From Brevundimonas sp. G8 (GTDB lineage Bacteria; Pseudomonadota; Alphaproteobacteria; Caulobacterales; Caulobacteraceae): a stretch of 64,000 nt of DNA. How positions within the stretch are numbered: the first letter of the stretch is position 1; each line of letters begins with the position of its first letter. Positions 1 through 7,259 of the stretch are shown in pieces. The notes below the pieces were generated by a model that worked only from the letters and a program-made list of their open reading frames with translations, ran no database searches and was not told where the DNA came from. Location of the stretch: contig NZ_LR732816.1 of the NCBI RefSeq assembly GCF_902506205.1, forward strand, positions 2,241,604 to 2,305,603, in the 5' to 3' direction. The position numbers were made by a program, and so were the translations under genes.

Positions 1-1
1 C

Positions 2-187
2 GAACAGGCGCATATCACCATGACGCAGGGGATCTTCGTGGGAGAACGCTCCGACTCTGCGGACCAGATCGAGGGCTTGTGGGGCCGGATCGGCAGTCGG
101 GACAATGAGCGCGTGCCTGAAGCCGGATCCGCCCAGTACACCCATGAAGTCGCACAACGGACCCGCGCTCTAAACGAAATCGCCTGA
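2..187 (+). CDS. 3' end of an unidentified protein (partial)
   Basis: An open frame enters from the left edge and runs to a TGA at 185-187, giving 61 visible residues. They are polar and fairly acidic, with no membrane segment and no motif I recognise; the last residues read RTRALNEIA. The start codon lies outside the window, so the family cannot be named. The following 120 bp before the convergent poxB stop hold no clear terminator. The frame is plausible because codon usage resembles the neighbouring genes, but the call rests only on an uninterrupted frame at the edge. Confidence 0.4.
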   Translation, partial: EQAHITMTQGIFVGERSDSADQIEGLWGRIGSRDNERVPEAGSAQYTHEVAQRTRALNEIA

Positions 188-308
188 GCAGGCTGTCAGC
201 GCTGCTGCGTCAAATGCGGCTTACGGCTAGTTATCCAAGATGTCTTAGCTTGATGCGAAAGCTTGGATTCGGCCGCGGCGAAGCGTGTCGGCCGCCCGCA
301 CCAGCTTC

Positions 309-2027
309 CTAAAGGTTGGTGCGGGCCAGTTCGAGGACCTCGTCGCCGCGGCCGTTCATGATGGCCTTGAGCATGAAGAGGCTGAAGCCCTTGGCCTGTT
401 CCAGCTTGATCTTGGGCGGGATGACGAGTTCCTGGCTGGCGGTGACGACATCGACCAGGGCGGGGCCGGGGTGGGCCATAGCTTGGGCGATCGCGTCCTC
501 TAACTGGTCAGACTCCTCGACGCGGAAGGCCTTGACGTCCATGGCCGTCGCCATGGCGGCGAAGTCGGGGTTCTGAAGGTCGGTGCCGGTGTCCAGGAAG
601 CCGGCGGCCTTCATCTCCATGGCGACGAAGCCCAGCGAGCCGTTGTTGAAGACGATCACCTTCAACGGCAGACCCAACTGGGTCAGGCTGATGAAATCGC
701 CCATCATCATGGTGAAACCGCCGTCGCCCGACAGGGAGATCACTTGCCGATCCGGCGCGGCGGCCTGGGCGCCGATGCCTTGCAGCATCGCATTGGCCAT
801 GGAGCCGTGGTTGAACGACCCCAGCAACCGCCGCCGACCGTTCATCTTCAGATAGCGCGCCGCCCAGACGGTCGGGGTGCCAACGTCGGCGGTGAAGATC
901 GCATCGTCGGAGGCCAGGCGGCTGACGACCTCGGCCACATATTGCGGGTGGATGGGACGGCCTCTGGACGAGGGGCGGGCCAGGTCGTCCAGGCCTTTTC
1001 GCGCCTCGCCATAGTGTTTGCGCGCGGCGTCGAGGAAGCGCGACGACCGCTCAGGCTTCAGTTGCGGGAGAAGGGCGGCGACGGTTTCGGCCACGTCCCC
1101 GACCACCCCCTGGGCCAGGTGGGCGCGCTTGCCCAGGCTGGACGGGTCATGGTCGATCTGGATGATCTTGGCATAGGACGGATAGAAGTTGCGATAGGGG
1201 AAGTCAGTGCCCAGCATGACCAGGGCGTCGCAGTTTATCATGGCGTGATAGCCGGACGAGAAGCCGATCAGGCCGGTCATGCCGACGTCATAGGGATTGT
1301 CCCATTCGACATGCTCCTTGCCGCGCAGGGCGTGGACGACCGGGGCCTGAAGCGCCTCGGCCAGAGCCAGGACCTGATCGTGGGCGCCGGCGCAGCCGCT
1401 GCCGGCCAGGATGGTGACCTTGTCGGCGCCGTTCAGCAGTTCGGCCGCACGCGCCACATCGGCCAGAGCAGGGCTGATGCGGGGCTTGCCCGGCGGGCTC
1501 CAGTCGGGCGAGGCCCCGTCGGGCGCCTGGGCCAGGGCCACATCGCCGGGAAGGACGATCACCGCCACCCCGCCCTTGCCGACGGCGGTGTTGAGGGCGC
1601 GCGCCAGGACGCCCGGCATCTGGGCCGGATTGGACACCAGTTCGCAGAAGTCGCTGCACTCGCGGAACAGCTCCTGCGGATGGGTCTCCTGGAAATAGCC
1701 CAGGCCGATCTCGGAGGAGGGGATGTGGGCGGCGATGGCCAACACCGGAACCCGGTTGCGATGACAGTCGAACAGGCCGTTGATCAGATGCAGGTTTCCC
1801 GGCCCGCAACTGCCGGCGCAGACCGCCAGTTCGCCGGTGATCGCCGCCTCTGCGCCCGCAGCGAAGGCGGCCGTCTCCTCGTGGCGGACATGCATCCATT
1901 GGATGTCGTCGAAGCGGCGCAGGCTGTCGTTCAGCCCGTTCAGGCTGTCGCCCGTGACGCCCCATATCCGGCGCACGCCGGCCGAGGCCAGGGTCTTCGC
2001 CAGCAGGTCTGCGACGGTCATCGCCAT
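309..2027 (-). CDS. poxB: Pyruvate dehydrogenase (quinone), PoxB
   Basis: This is a thiamine-diphosphate flavoenzyme that oxidatively decarboxylates pyruvate to acetate and CO2 and passes electrons to membrane ubiquinone. The protein is 572 residues, the length of E. coli PoxB. Family landmarks are visible throughout: the early [10 protein letters not shown] segment, [13 protein letters not shown] near residue 90, the [20 protein letters not shown] stretch that is characteristic of PoxB, the GDGGF ThDP-binding motif in the C-terminal third, and a C-terminal tail ([20 protein letters not shown]) very like the E. coli membrane-association region. The start was placed at the ATG at 2027 because AAGGAG lies 6 bases upstream; 16 further in-frame codons upstream have no comparable site. 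It stands alone, divergent from the methyltransferase gene. A general acetolactate synthase-like enzyme is the alternative but fits less well. Confidence 0.93.
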   Translation of the reverse strand: MAMTVADLLAKTLASAGVRRIWGVTGDSLNGLNDSLRRFDDIQWMHVRHEETAAFAAGAEAAITGELAVCAGSCGPGNLHLINGLFDCHRNRVPVLAIAAHIPSSEIGLGYFQETHPQELFRECSDFCELVSNPAQMPGVLARALNTAVGKGGVAVIVLPGDVALAQAPDGASPDWSPPGKPRISPALADVARAAELLNGADKVTILAGSGCAGAHDQVLALAEALQAPVVHALRGKEHVEWDNPYDVGMTGLIGFSSGYHAMINCDALVMLGTDFPYRNFYPSYAKIIQIDHDPSSLGKRAHLAQGVVGDVAETVAALLPQLKPERSSRFLDAARKHYGEARKGLDDLARPSSRGRPIHPQYVAEVVSRLASDDAIFTADVGTPTVWAARYLKMNGRRRLLGSFNHGSMANAMLQGIGAQAAAPDRQVISLSGDGGFTMMMGDFISLTQLGLPLKVIVFNNGSLGFVAMEMKAAGFLDTGTDLQNPDFAAMATAMDVKAFRVEESDQLEDAIAQAMAHPGPALVDVVTASQELVIPPKIKLEQAKGFSLFMLKAIMNGRGDEVLELARTNL

Positions 2028-2176
2028 GTTCGGCTCCTTGAAGGGTTTCACGCCACGATGCGCACACCAGCACACCGCGTCTTGTCTGGAAATGCGCCGA
2101 ACAGCATTCGGCTTCGTGCGGCCTCTCCCTGTCGCACGCGAAGCGGCTATGGTGGGGCGATGAGTCGGGCCGCGTC

Positions 2177-3217
2177 ATGATCAAATACATCGGCTCCAAG
2201 CGCGCCTTGCTGGGCCATGTGACGGGCGCCGTCGCCGGCGTCCTGCCCCAGGGCGGGCGGGTGTGCGACCTGTTCTCGGGCACGGCGAGGGTCGGTCATG
2301 CGTTGAAGAAGCAGGGGTTTCAGGTCTGGTCGAACGACTACAACGCCTATGCCCACGCCCTGGCGACCACCTATGTCCAAGTGGATCGAGAGCGGTGGAT
2401 CGACCGGGTCGAGATCGTGCTGGCCGAGTTGCGGACGGTGACGCCGCAGGCGGGATGGTTCACCCAGGCCTTTTGCCAGGACGCCCGCTACTTCCATCCT
2501 GACAACGGCGCACGCATCGACGCCATGCGCGACCGGATCGAGGCCATGGGGTTGGAGCCGGAGCTGAAGGCCATCGTCCTGGTCAGTCTGATGGAGGCGG
2601 CGGACCGGGTGGATTCCACGGCCGGGGTTCAGATGGCCTATATGAAACAGTGGGCGCCCCGGGCGTTGAAGACGCTGGAGCTGAGGACGCCGGACATGGT
2701 TCCGGCGATGAAAGGCGGGCCGTGCCGGGCGACGCAGGGCGATGCGATCGAGATCGCCGAACAGGTCGAGGCCGACCTCGTCTATCTGGACCCGCCCTAT
2801 AACCAGCATTCCTATCTGGCCAACTACCACTGCTGGGAGAGCCTGGTGCTGTGGGACCGGCCCGAGACCTATGGGATCGCCAACAAGCGGGTGGACGTCA
2901 GGACGCGCAAGAGCGCCTTCAACAGCCGGCCCGGGATCGGCCCGGCGCTGAGGACCGTGATCGAGCGGGTCAAGGCGCCCAATCTGATCGTCAGCTTCAA
3001 CGACGAAGGCTATCTGAGCCGGGCCGAGCTGGTCGAGATGCTGTCGGCGCGGGGCCATGTCCAGGTGCTGGAGGTGGCGCACCCGCGTTACGTCGGCGCC
3101 CGGATCGGCATTCACAATCCCAAGGGCGAGAAGGTCGGTCAGGTGGGGCGGCTGAGGAACGTCGAACACCTGTTCGTGGTCACGGATCGGCCGGTCGAGC
3201 TGCCTGTGGCCGCATAA
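2177..3217 (+). CDS. D12-class (Dam-like) DNA adenine N6-methyltransferase, orphan
   Basis: The protein (346 residues) has the hallmarks of D12-class adenine methyltransferases: an N-terminal YIGSKRALL segment at residues 4-12, the S-adenosylmethionine-binding motif FSGTARVG at 33-40, a central variable region expected to read the target sequence, and the catalytic DPPY at 205-208. It would transfer a methyl group to adenine N6 in DNA. No restriction endonuclease gene lies on either side, so it looks like an orphan methylase rather than half of a restriction-modification pair. It starts with ATG at 2177, overlapping the stop of a six-codon upstream frame (2160-2180). A small membrane protein follows 62 bp downstream, then rnhB and tag on the other strand. 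Target specificity cannot be read from sequence. Confidence 0.85.
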   Translation: MIKYIGSKRALLGHVTGAVAGVLPQGGRVCDLFSGTARVGHALKKQGFQVWSNDYNAYAHALATTYVQVDRERWIDRVEIVLAELRTVTPQAGWFTQAFCQDARYFHPDNGARIDAMRDRIEAMGLEPELKAIVLVSLMEAADRVDSTAGVQMAYMKQWAPRALKTLELRTPDMVPAMKGGPCRATQGDAIEIAEQVEADLVYLDPPYNQHSYLANYHCWESLVLWDRPETYGIANKRVDVRTRKSAFNSRPGIGPALRTVIERVKAPNLIVSFNDEGYLSRAELVEMLSARGHVQVLEVAHPRYVGARIGIHNPKGEKVGQVGRLRNVEHLFVVTDRPVELPVAA

Positions 3218-3279
3218 GCGCAGCGAAAACAACAGTCGCAAGTTGCGGAACGCGAATCGCGGCGTGTCGTTGTGGGACT

Positions 3280-3597
3280 ATGCAACCGCGCCCGCACACC
3301 TATCCGACCACTGATCGCACCGACGATTACCGCGTCCGGCCGGCGGTGGAACCGCGTTCGTGGGTGCCGCATGTCGCCGAGGCCGACTGGGGCCGGGACG
3401 CGCCGGCCGCCGATGCGCGGCCGACCTTCACTCACAACGCCGCCCGCTACAGCCGGCCGTCCGAGGCGACGCAGCCGGTCGAGCATGTCGATCTCGAACC
3501 CGAACTGAGCCCGCCGCCGCGCTGGATGATGGCGCTGGCCGGCGCCGCCGTGGCCGCCCTGATGGGCGCGCTGCTGGGCGGCTTCATGCACATCTGA
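3280..3597 (+). CDS. Small tail-anchored membrane protein, unknown function
   Basis: This 105-residue protein has a long hydrophilic, proline-rich N-terminal part and a single hydrophobic C-terminal segment (about residues 82-103, MMALAGAAVAALMGALLGGF) ending three residues from the stop. That layout suggests a tail-anchored inner-membrane protein with a cytoplasmic domain. The ATG at 3280 was chosen because the frame upstream of it runs antisense-like through the methyltransferase gene in a different frame. It follows the methyltransferase by 62 bp on the same strand and faces rnhB, whose stop is 8 bp away. I do not recognise a family. Confidence 0.6.
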   Translation: MQPRPHTYPTTDRTDDYRVRPAVEPRSWVPHVAEADWGRDAPAADARPTFTHNAARYSRPSEATQPVEHVDLEPELSPPPRWMMALAGAAVAALMGALLGGFMHI

Positions 3598-3604
3598 GGC
3601 GGCT

Positions 3605-4246
3605 TCAGGCGTCCTGAAGCAGGGCCTTGATCGGTGACCAGCTGCGCCGGTGGGCGGGGCAGGGGCCCAATGTTTTCAAGGCGTTCTGGTGGATCGGCGC
3701 GTTATAGCCCTTGTGGCTGGCGAAGCCGTAGCCGGGATATTGCGCGTCCAGATCGATCATCAGCCGATCCCGCGCCGTCTTGGCCAGGATTGAGGCCGCC
3801 GCGATCGACAGCGACAGGCCGTCGCCGCCGACCACCGTCTGGATCTCACACGGCAGTTTGAAGCGGTAGTTGCCATCGACCAGGGCCGCGACCGGCTGGA
3901 CCTGAAGCGCCTCGATGGCGCGGCACATGGCCAGGCCCGTAGCGTGCAGGATGTTGAGTTCCTCGATCTCCTCCACCGAAGCGAAGCCGACGCCCCAGGC
4001 GATGGCGCGCGCCTTGATCTCGGGCTCCAGTGCGGCGCGGCGCTTTTCCGTCAGGGCCTTGGAATCGTCTATGCCAAGGGGCAGGTCGTCAGGGTTCAGG
4101 ATGACCGCTCCGGCCGACACCGGGCCGGCCCACGGTCCGCGCCCCGCCTCGTCCACGCCGCAGACGTGCCCGTTGACGCGCTGGATCAGCACCGTCTCCA
4201 GCGCGAGGGTCGGGAAGGCCTTGGGGTTTGCAGGGGCTTTAGCCAT
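3605..4246 (-). CDS. rnhB: Ribonuclease HII
   Basis: Ribonuclease HII cleaves the RNA strand of RNA-DNA hybrids and starts removal of misincorporated ribonucleotides. The protein is 213 residues, normal for the family. The catalytic [11 protein letters not shown] motif is at residues 32-42, with [11 protein letters not shown], the VDGNYRF segment and [10 protein letters not shown] further on, all conserved in RNase HII. The start ATG at 4246 lies inside the last codons of tag (ATGGCTAA, an 8-bp overlap), so the two genes are probably translationally coupled. A perfect 8-bp hairpin (GCTTCAGG/CCTGAAGC, 3602-3620) covers the end of the gene. Confidence 0.95.
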   Translation of the reverse strand: MAKAPANPKAFPTLALETVLIQRVNGHVCGVDEAGRGPWAGPVSAGAVILNPDDLPLGIDDSKALTEKRRAALEPEIKARAIAWGVGFASVEEIEELNILHATGLAMCRAIEALQVQPVAALVDGNYRFKLPCEIQTVVGGDGLSLSIAAASILAKTARDRLMIDLDAQYPGYGFASHKGYNAPIHQNALKTLGPCPAHRRSWSPIKALLQDA

Positions 4247-4838
4247 GGCCCGCCATCGCACGAACCTGGGCGTGACGGAAGCAGGTCGTCTGGTGATCGT
4301 TGACCATGCCCACGGCCTGCATGAAGGCATAGACGATCACCGGGCCGCAGAAGTTGAAGCCGCGCTTCTTCAAGGTCTTGGCCATGGCGACGGATTGTTC
4401 GGTCTGGGTCGGGGCCTGGCGAAAGTCGGCGTGGGTGGTCTGGATCGGTTCGCCGTCAACGAAGGACCAGAGCCAAGCGGAGAAGTCTTCGCCATTGTCG
4501 CGCATTTCCAGCCAGATCTGGGCGCCCCGGATGGCCGCGTTGATCTTGGCGCGCGAGCGGATGATGCGGGCGTCCCCCAGCAGGCGCTGGATGTCGTCCT
4601 CGCCGTAGCGGGCGACGATCTCGGGGTCGAAACCGTCGAAGGCGTCGCGGATGCCCTCGCGCTTTCTCAGGATGGTGATCCAGGCGAGACCGGCCTGGAA
4701 GCCGTCGAGGACCAGCTTCTCCCACAGGGCGCGCGGGTCGCGTTCCGGCACGCCCCATTCGGTGTCGTGATAGGCGATGTAGAGCGGGTCTGTGGTCCCG
4801 CACCAGCCGCAGCGGCCTTCTGCGTGTGAGTCGGTCAT
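4239..4838 (-). CDS. tag: DNA-3-methyladenine glycosylase I
   Basis: Tag excises 3-methyladenine from alkylated DNA. The 199-residue protein begins [21 protein letters not shown], carrying the Cys residues and the HDTEWG segment typical of Tag, continues with [22 protein letters not shown], and ends with the zinc-ligand-bearing HQTTCFRH segment. The start at 4838 matches the usual Tag N-terminus; the frame remains open a further 80 codons upstream through the repeat-rich noncoding stretch, which I regard as chance. It overlaps rnhB by 8 bp and is the upstream gene of that pair, giving a small DNA-repair unit. Confidence 0.94.
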   Translation of the reverse strand: MTDSHAEGRCGWCGTTDPLYIAYHDTEWGVPERDPRALWEKLVLDGFQAGLAWITILRKREGIRDAFDGFDPEIVARYGEDDIQRLLGDARIIRSRAKINAAIRGAQIWLEMRDNGEDFSAWLWSFVDGEPIQTTHADFRQAPTQTEQSVAMAKTLKKRGFNFCGPVIVYAFMQAVGMVNDHQTTCFRHAQVRAMAGHG

Positions 4839-5178
4839 GGCGGGAGGTTGCCAGTCTGTTCTGGTGAGGGGAAGGGCGGGATTTGAGACTCGGCAGTGGA
4901 AAAAAGACCGTCTGAATAGTCTCAATTGTCTGAGTTCGGGCGGAGAGGTGAATTGCACTGCACCCGCGAAACGCGTGCAAAGTGCAAGACAGTGCAATTT
5001 GGCGGGGCGAAGTTGGACTGCGAAAAAACAGTCCAACGAGTCCAAGTTTTCGTCTCCTCCGGCCCTAAACCCGCGCATTGTAAGGGCGGTTGGAGGAGGG
5101 GTTGGTCGATTGACGCTGGTGGTTGGTAAGGCTCTGAAATCTGGACGAATGTCCTCAGAGAATAGGATGGAGACCGTC
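4839..5178. other. Gene-free stretch with three nested inverted repeats
   Basis: No convincing gene lies between tag and the SDR gene. The segment holds three inverted repeats in a row: TTGAGACT at 4883-4890 with AGTCTCAA at 4918-4925; AATTGCACTG at 4951-4960 with CAGTGCAATT at 4990-4999; and GTTGGACTG at 5012-5020 with CAGTCCAAC at 5029-5037 (8-base loop). The second encloses another hairpin around CGCGAAACGCG, and the half-sites recur as direct repeats: GTGCAA at 4975, 4982 and 4992, and GTCCAA at 5031 and 5040. It is clearly less GC-rich than its surroundings. It could be an operator array for tag, a structured RNA, or a degenerate dispersed repeat; the sequence alone does not decide. Confidence 0.55.
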
Positions 5179-5331
5179 TCCTTCCCATGAAATGGGGAGG
5201 AGGACCTCGAAGCGGTGGAGGGGCTCTTGAAGTCCCACGGGCGGCGGTGATGCGGTGAAGACCCCCTCCGTCACGGCGCTGAAGAAGCGCCGCGCCACCT
5301 CCCCACGAGGTGGGGAGGAGACCGGTCGTCA
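5171..5331. repeat. CTCCCC-type palindromic intergenic repeat, copy 1
   Basis: The element opens near ACCGTCTCCTTCCC and closes near GGGGAGGAGACCGGT, so its ends are approximate inverted repeats. Its right arm is itself a hairpin, CCTCCCCAC (5298-5306), loop GAG, GTGGGGAGG (5310-5318). It lies directly behind the stop of the SDR gene (5333). A related element with the same CTCCC..GGGGAGG ends is at 11499-11645. On the minus strand it could act as a transcription stop or 3' stabiliser for the ygfZ-SDR transcript. Confidence 0.6.
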
Positions 5332-5332
5332 T

Positions 5333-6091
5333 TCAGTCACGCACCAATCCGCCGTCCACCACCAGGTTCTGCCCCGTCACCGCACGGCTCCACGGAGAGG
5401 CGAAGAAGAGGACGGCGTCGGCGAATTCTTCGGGGGTGGTCACCGAGCGCAGCGGCGTCATGCCGGCGATGAAGTCGAAGACGGCCTCGGGGGTGGCGGC
5501 GCTGGCGTCGGTGGTGCGCAGAAGGCCGCCCGAGACCATGTTGACGGTGATCCCGTCGGGGCCGAGGTCGCCGGCGGCGGTGCGGGTCAGCGACAGCAGG
5601 GCGGCCTTGGCGGCGGTGTAGTCGTGATAGGGCACGACCGGATTCTGGAACAGGTTGGTGCCGATGTTGACGACGCGGCCGAACCGGGCCGCGGCCATGC
5701 CGGGGGCGGTCGCCTGGATGACGTTCAGGGCGCCGCGCACGACGGTCGAGAACTGGGCCGCCAGTTCGTCCCACCCGATGTCCGTCATCTGGGACCGGGC
5801 GTCGCCGTTGAAGCTGTAGTCCAGGGCGTTGTTGACCACGGTGGTGACGGGCGCGCCGAAATGGGCTTGCGCGGCGGCGACCATGGCGTCGACGGCGGCG
5901 CGGTCGGTCACGTCGGCCTGGAGGGCGACAGCGCGGTCGCCGATCTCGGCGGCCAGGGCTTTCGCCGCCTCGCCGCTGGCGCGCCAGTTGATGATCAGGC
6001 GGGCGCCTTCGTTGGCGAAGGCGCGAACGGCGGCCGCGCCGACGCCGCGCGCGCCGCCTGTGACGAGGACGATCTGGTCGGCGATCTTCAT
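5333..6091 (-). CDS. SDR family oxidoreductase (FabG-like)
   Basis: This 252-residue protein is a classical short-chain dehydrogenase/reductase. The NAD(P)-binding GGARGVG is near residue 12, the NNA segment follows the fourth strand (VVNNALDY, slightly different from the usual NNAG), the catalytic YTAAK lies near residue 157, and it ends GQNLVVDGG as FabG-type reductases do. The substrate cannot be deduced; 3-oxoacyl-ACP reductase is a common default annotation. It starts 7 bp after the stop of ygfZ and is probably co-transcribed with it. A palindromic repeat follows its stop. Confidence 0.88.
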   Translation of the reverse strand: MKIADQIVLVTGGARGVGAAAVRAFANEGARLIINWRASGEAAKALAAEIGDRAVALQADVTDRAAVDAMVAAAQAHFGAPVTTVVNNALDYSFNGDARSQMTDIGWDELAAQFSTVVRGALNVIQATAPGMAAARFGRVVNIGTNLFQNPVVPYHDYTAAKAALLSLTRTAAGDLGPDGITVNMVSGGLLRTTDASAATPEAVFDFIAGMTPLRSVTTPEEFADAVLFFASPWSRAVTGQNLVVDGGLVRD

Positions 6092-6098
6092 GGGGGAC

Positions 6099-6902
6099 TC
6101 AAGCGTTGGAGGAGGGGAGGACGTCCTCGCCCATCCAGGCGGGTTTGCGCAAGCGCACAGGGCGGCCGTCCACGGTCAGGTCGCCGTCGAGGCGGTCGAT
6201 CCGCAGCAGGGCCATGACCGATCCGTTTTGGCCGGACAGGATCTCGCCCGCGCGCAGTTCGCCCTTCAGCACCTCGGCGCCGAAGGCGGGGGGCGGGCCG
6301 TCGAAGTCCAGCGGCAGCATCCGGTTCTTGATCGTTCCCCGGCGTTTCATGCGCGAGGTCGTCTCCTGGCCGACGAAACAGCCCTTCTGGAAGTCGATGC
6401 CGTTCAGCAGGTCGAAGTCGGCCTCGATCGGATAGGTCTTGTCCTGGGGGGCGTCGGCGGTCGGGTCGGGCAGGCCGATGGAAAGGCGGTGGGCGTCGTA
6501 GTCGGCCTGAGCGGCGTCTGGCGTCGCCTCGCCATAGAGACGGCCGCCCATCAGCGGGGTGCGCGGGTCGGGGATGAAGCCGGCGACGACCTCCGGCCAG
6601 GCGGCGAAGATGGCGCGGTCGTCGGCGGCGACCTGGACCTTGGCGCGGAGCCTGTACATCGACAGGCGCTGAAGCAGGGCGTCGCGGCGCTCCGTCGCGA
6701 CATCCAGCAGGACGCCGTCGGCCTGACCCAGGATGAACATGTCGAACAGCAGCCGGCCGGGCGGCGACAACAGCGCGCCGAAGCGCAGTTCGCCTTCCGC
6801 CAGCGTCTCCACATCCTGGGTCAGCAGATTGTGCAGGAAGGGTTTCGCGTCCTCGCCCGTGATCGAGATGAGGGCGCGGCTGTCGAGACGGGCGATGGGC
6901 AT
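6099..6902 (-). CDS. ygfZ: Folate-binding Fe-S maintenance protein YgfZ
   Basis: YgfZ is a GcvT-related tetrahydrofolate-binding protein that supports assembly or repair of iron-sulfur enzymes. The signature KGCFVGQE is present about two-thirds along, followed by TSRMKRRG. The chosen product is 267 residues, starting with ATG at 6902 (MPIARLDSRAL); an upstream ATG-like extension of 24 codons lacks family similarity. The N-terminal part has the FLHNLLTQDV and SPPGRLLFD segments usual for the family. It heads a two-gene unit with the SDR. Confidence 0.9.
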   Translation of the reverse strand: MPIARLDSRALISITGEDAKPFLHNLLTQDVETLAEGELRFGALLSPPGRLLFDMFILGQADGVLLDVATERRDALLQRLSMYRLRAKVQVAADDRAIFAAWPEVVAGFIPDPRTPLMGGRLYGEATPDAAQADYDAHRLSIGLPDPTADAPQDKTYPIEADFDLLNGIDFQKGCFVGQETTSRMKRRGTIKNRMLPLDFDGPPPAFGAEVLKGELRAGEILSGQNGSVMALLRIDRLDGDLTVDGRPVRLRKPAWMGEDVLPSSNA

Positions 6903-7020
6903 GGGCGCAAGATAGGGCGCGGGCGGCGGCTTCAGAAGATGACAAATAAGAAAAGCGTGGGCTGACGTAATCAATCATGATGGTGCGGTCCTGACGGATC
7001 ATGCACCGGCCGGCGATCTG

Positions 7021-7056
7021 TTGTGGGGTCTCGGGTGAATATGCTACAATCTGGAC
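7021..7056 (+). promoter_or_regulatory. Putative promoter giving a leaderless mRNA
   Basis: TTGTGG at 7021-7026 and TACAAT at 7045-7050 are 18 bp apart. The usual start distance from such a -10 places transcription start on or next to the A of the ATG at 7057. No Shine-Dalgarno sequence precedes that ATG, which fits a leaderless transcript. The assignment is by consensus match only. Confidence 0.4.
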
Positions 7057-7248
7057 ATGAAAGTTCTGCTCGAAATTGCGCTGACGTTTGTCTTTGTTCT
7101 CGCTCTTCTGCTGGGAACAAAAGCCATGCAGATCGGCGGTCCAGATATTGTAAGGGTGTTGGTTTGCGGCGCAGTGGGGTCGGGTTTTGCCAGCCTCGTC
7201 TGCTGGTCTGTTGGTCGCCATTTGCGGCAAAGACCCGTTAAATCTTAG
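7057..7248 (+). CDS. Small two-helix membrane protein
   Basis: The 63-residue product has a hydrophobic N-terminal helix (about residues 3-22) and a second one (about 31-52), then a basic tail RHLRQRPVKS. This predicts a small inner-membrane protein with two passes. The local composition is visibly lower in GC than the flanking genes, which may mean a foreign or fast-evolving origin. It lies between divergent ygfZ and the end of the kinase-like gene, whose stop is 12 bp away. No family is recognised; the reading rests on the membrane pattern and on the promoter-like sequence immediately upstream. Confidence 0.55.
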   Translation: MKVLLEIALTFVFVLALLLGTKAMQIGGPDIVRVLVCGAVGSGFASLVCWSVGRHLRQRPVKS

Positions 7249-7259
7249 GCGATCTCGCC

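Noticed and set aside
744-2180. Long open frame antisense to poxB
   Set aside because: It has no family-like motifs and is explained by the third-position GC bias of poxB on the other strand.
4926-5129. Small open frame in the repeat-rich stretch upstream of tag
   Set aside because: Its translation follows the inverted repeats, has no ribosome site and is not protein-like.
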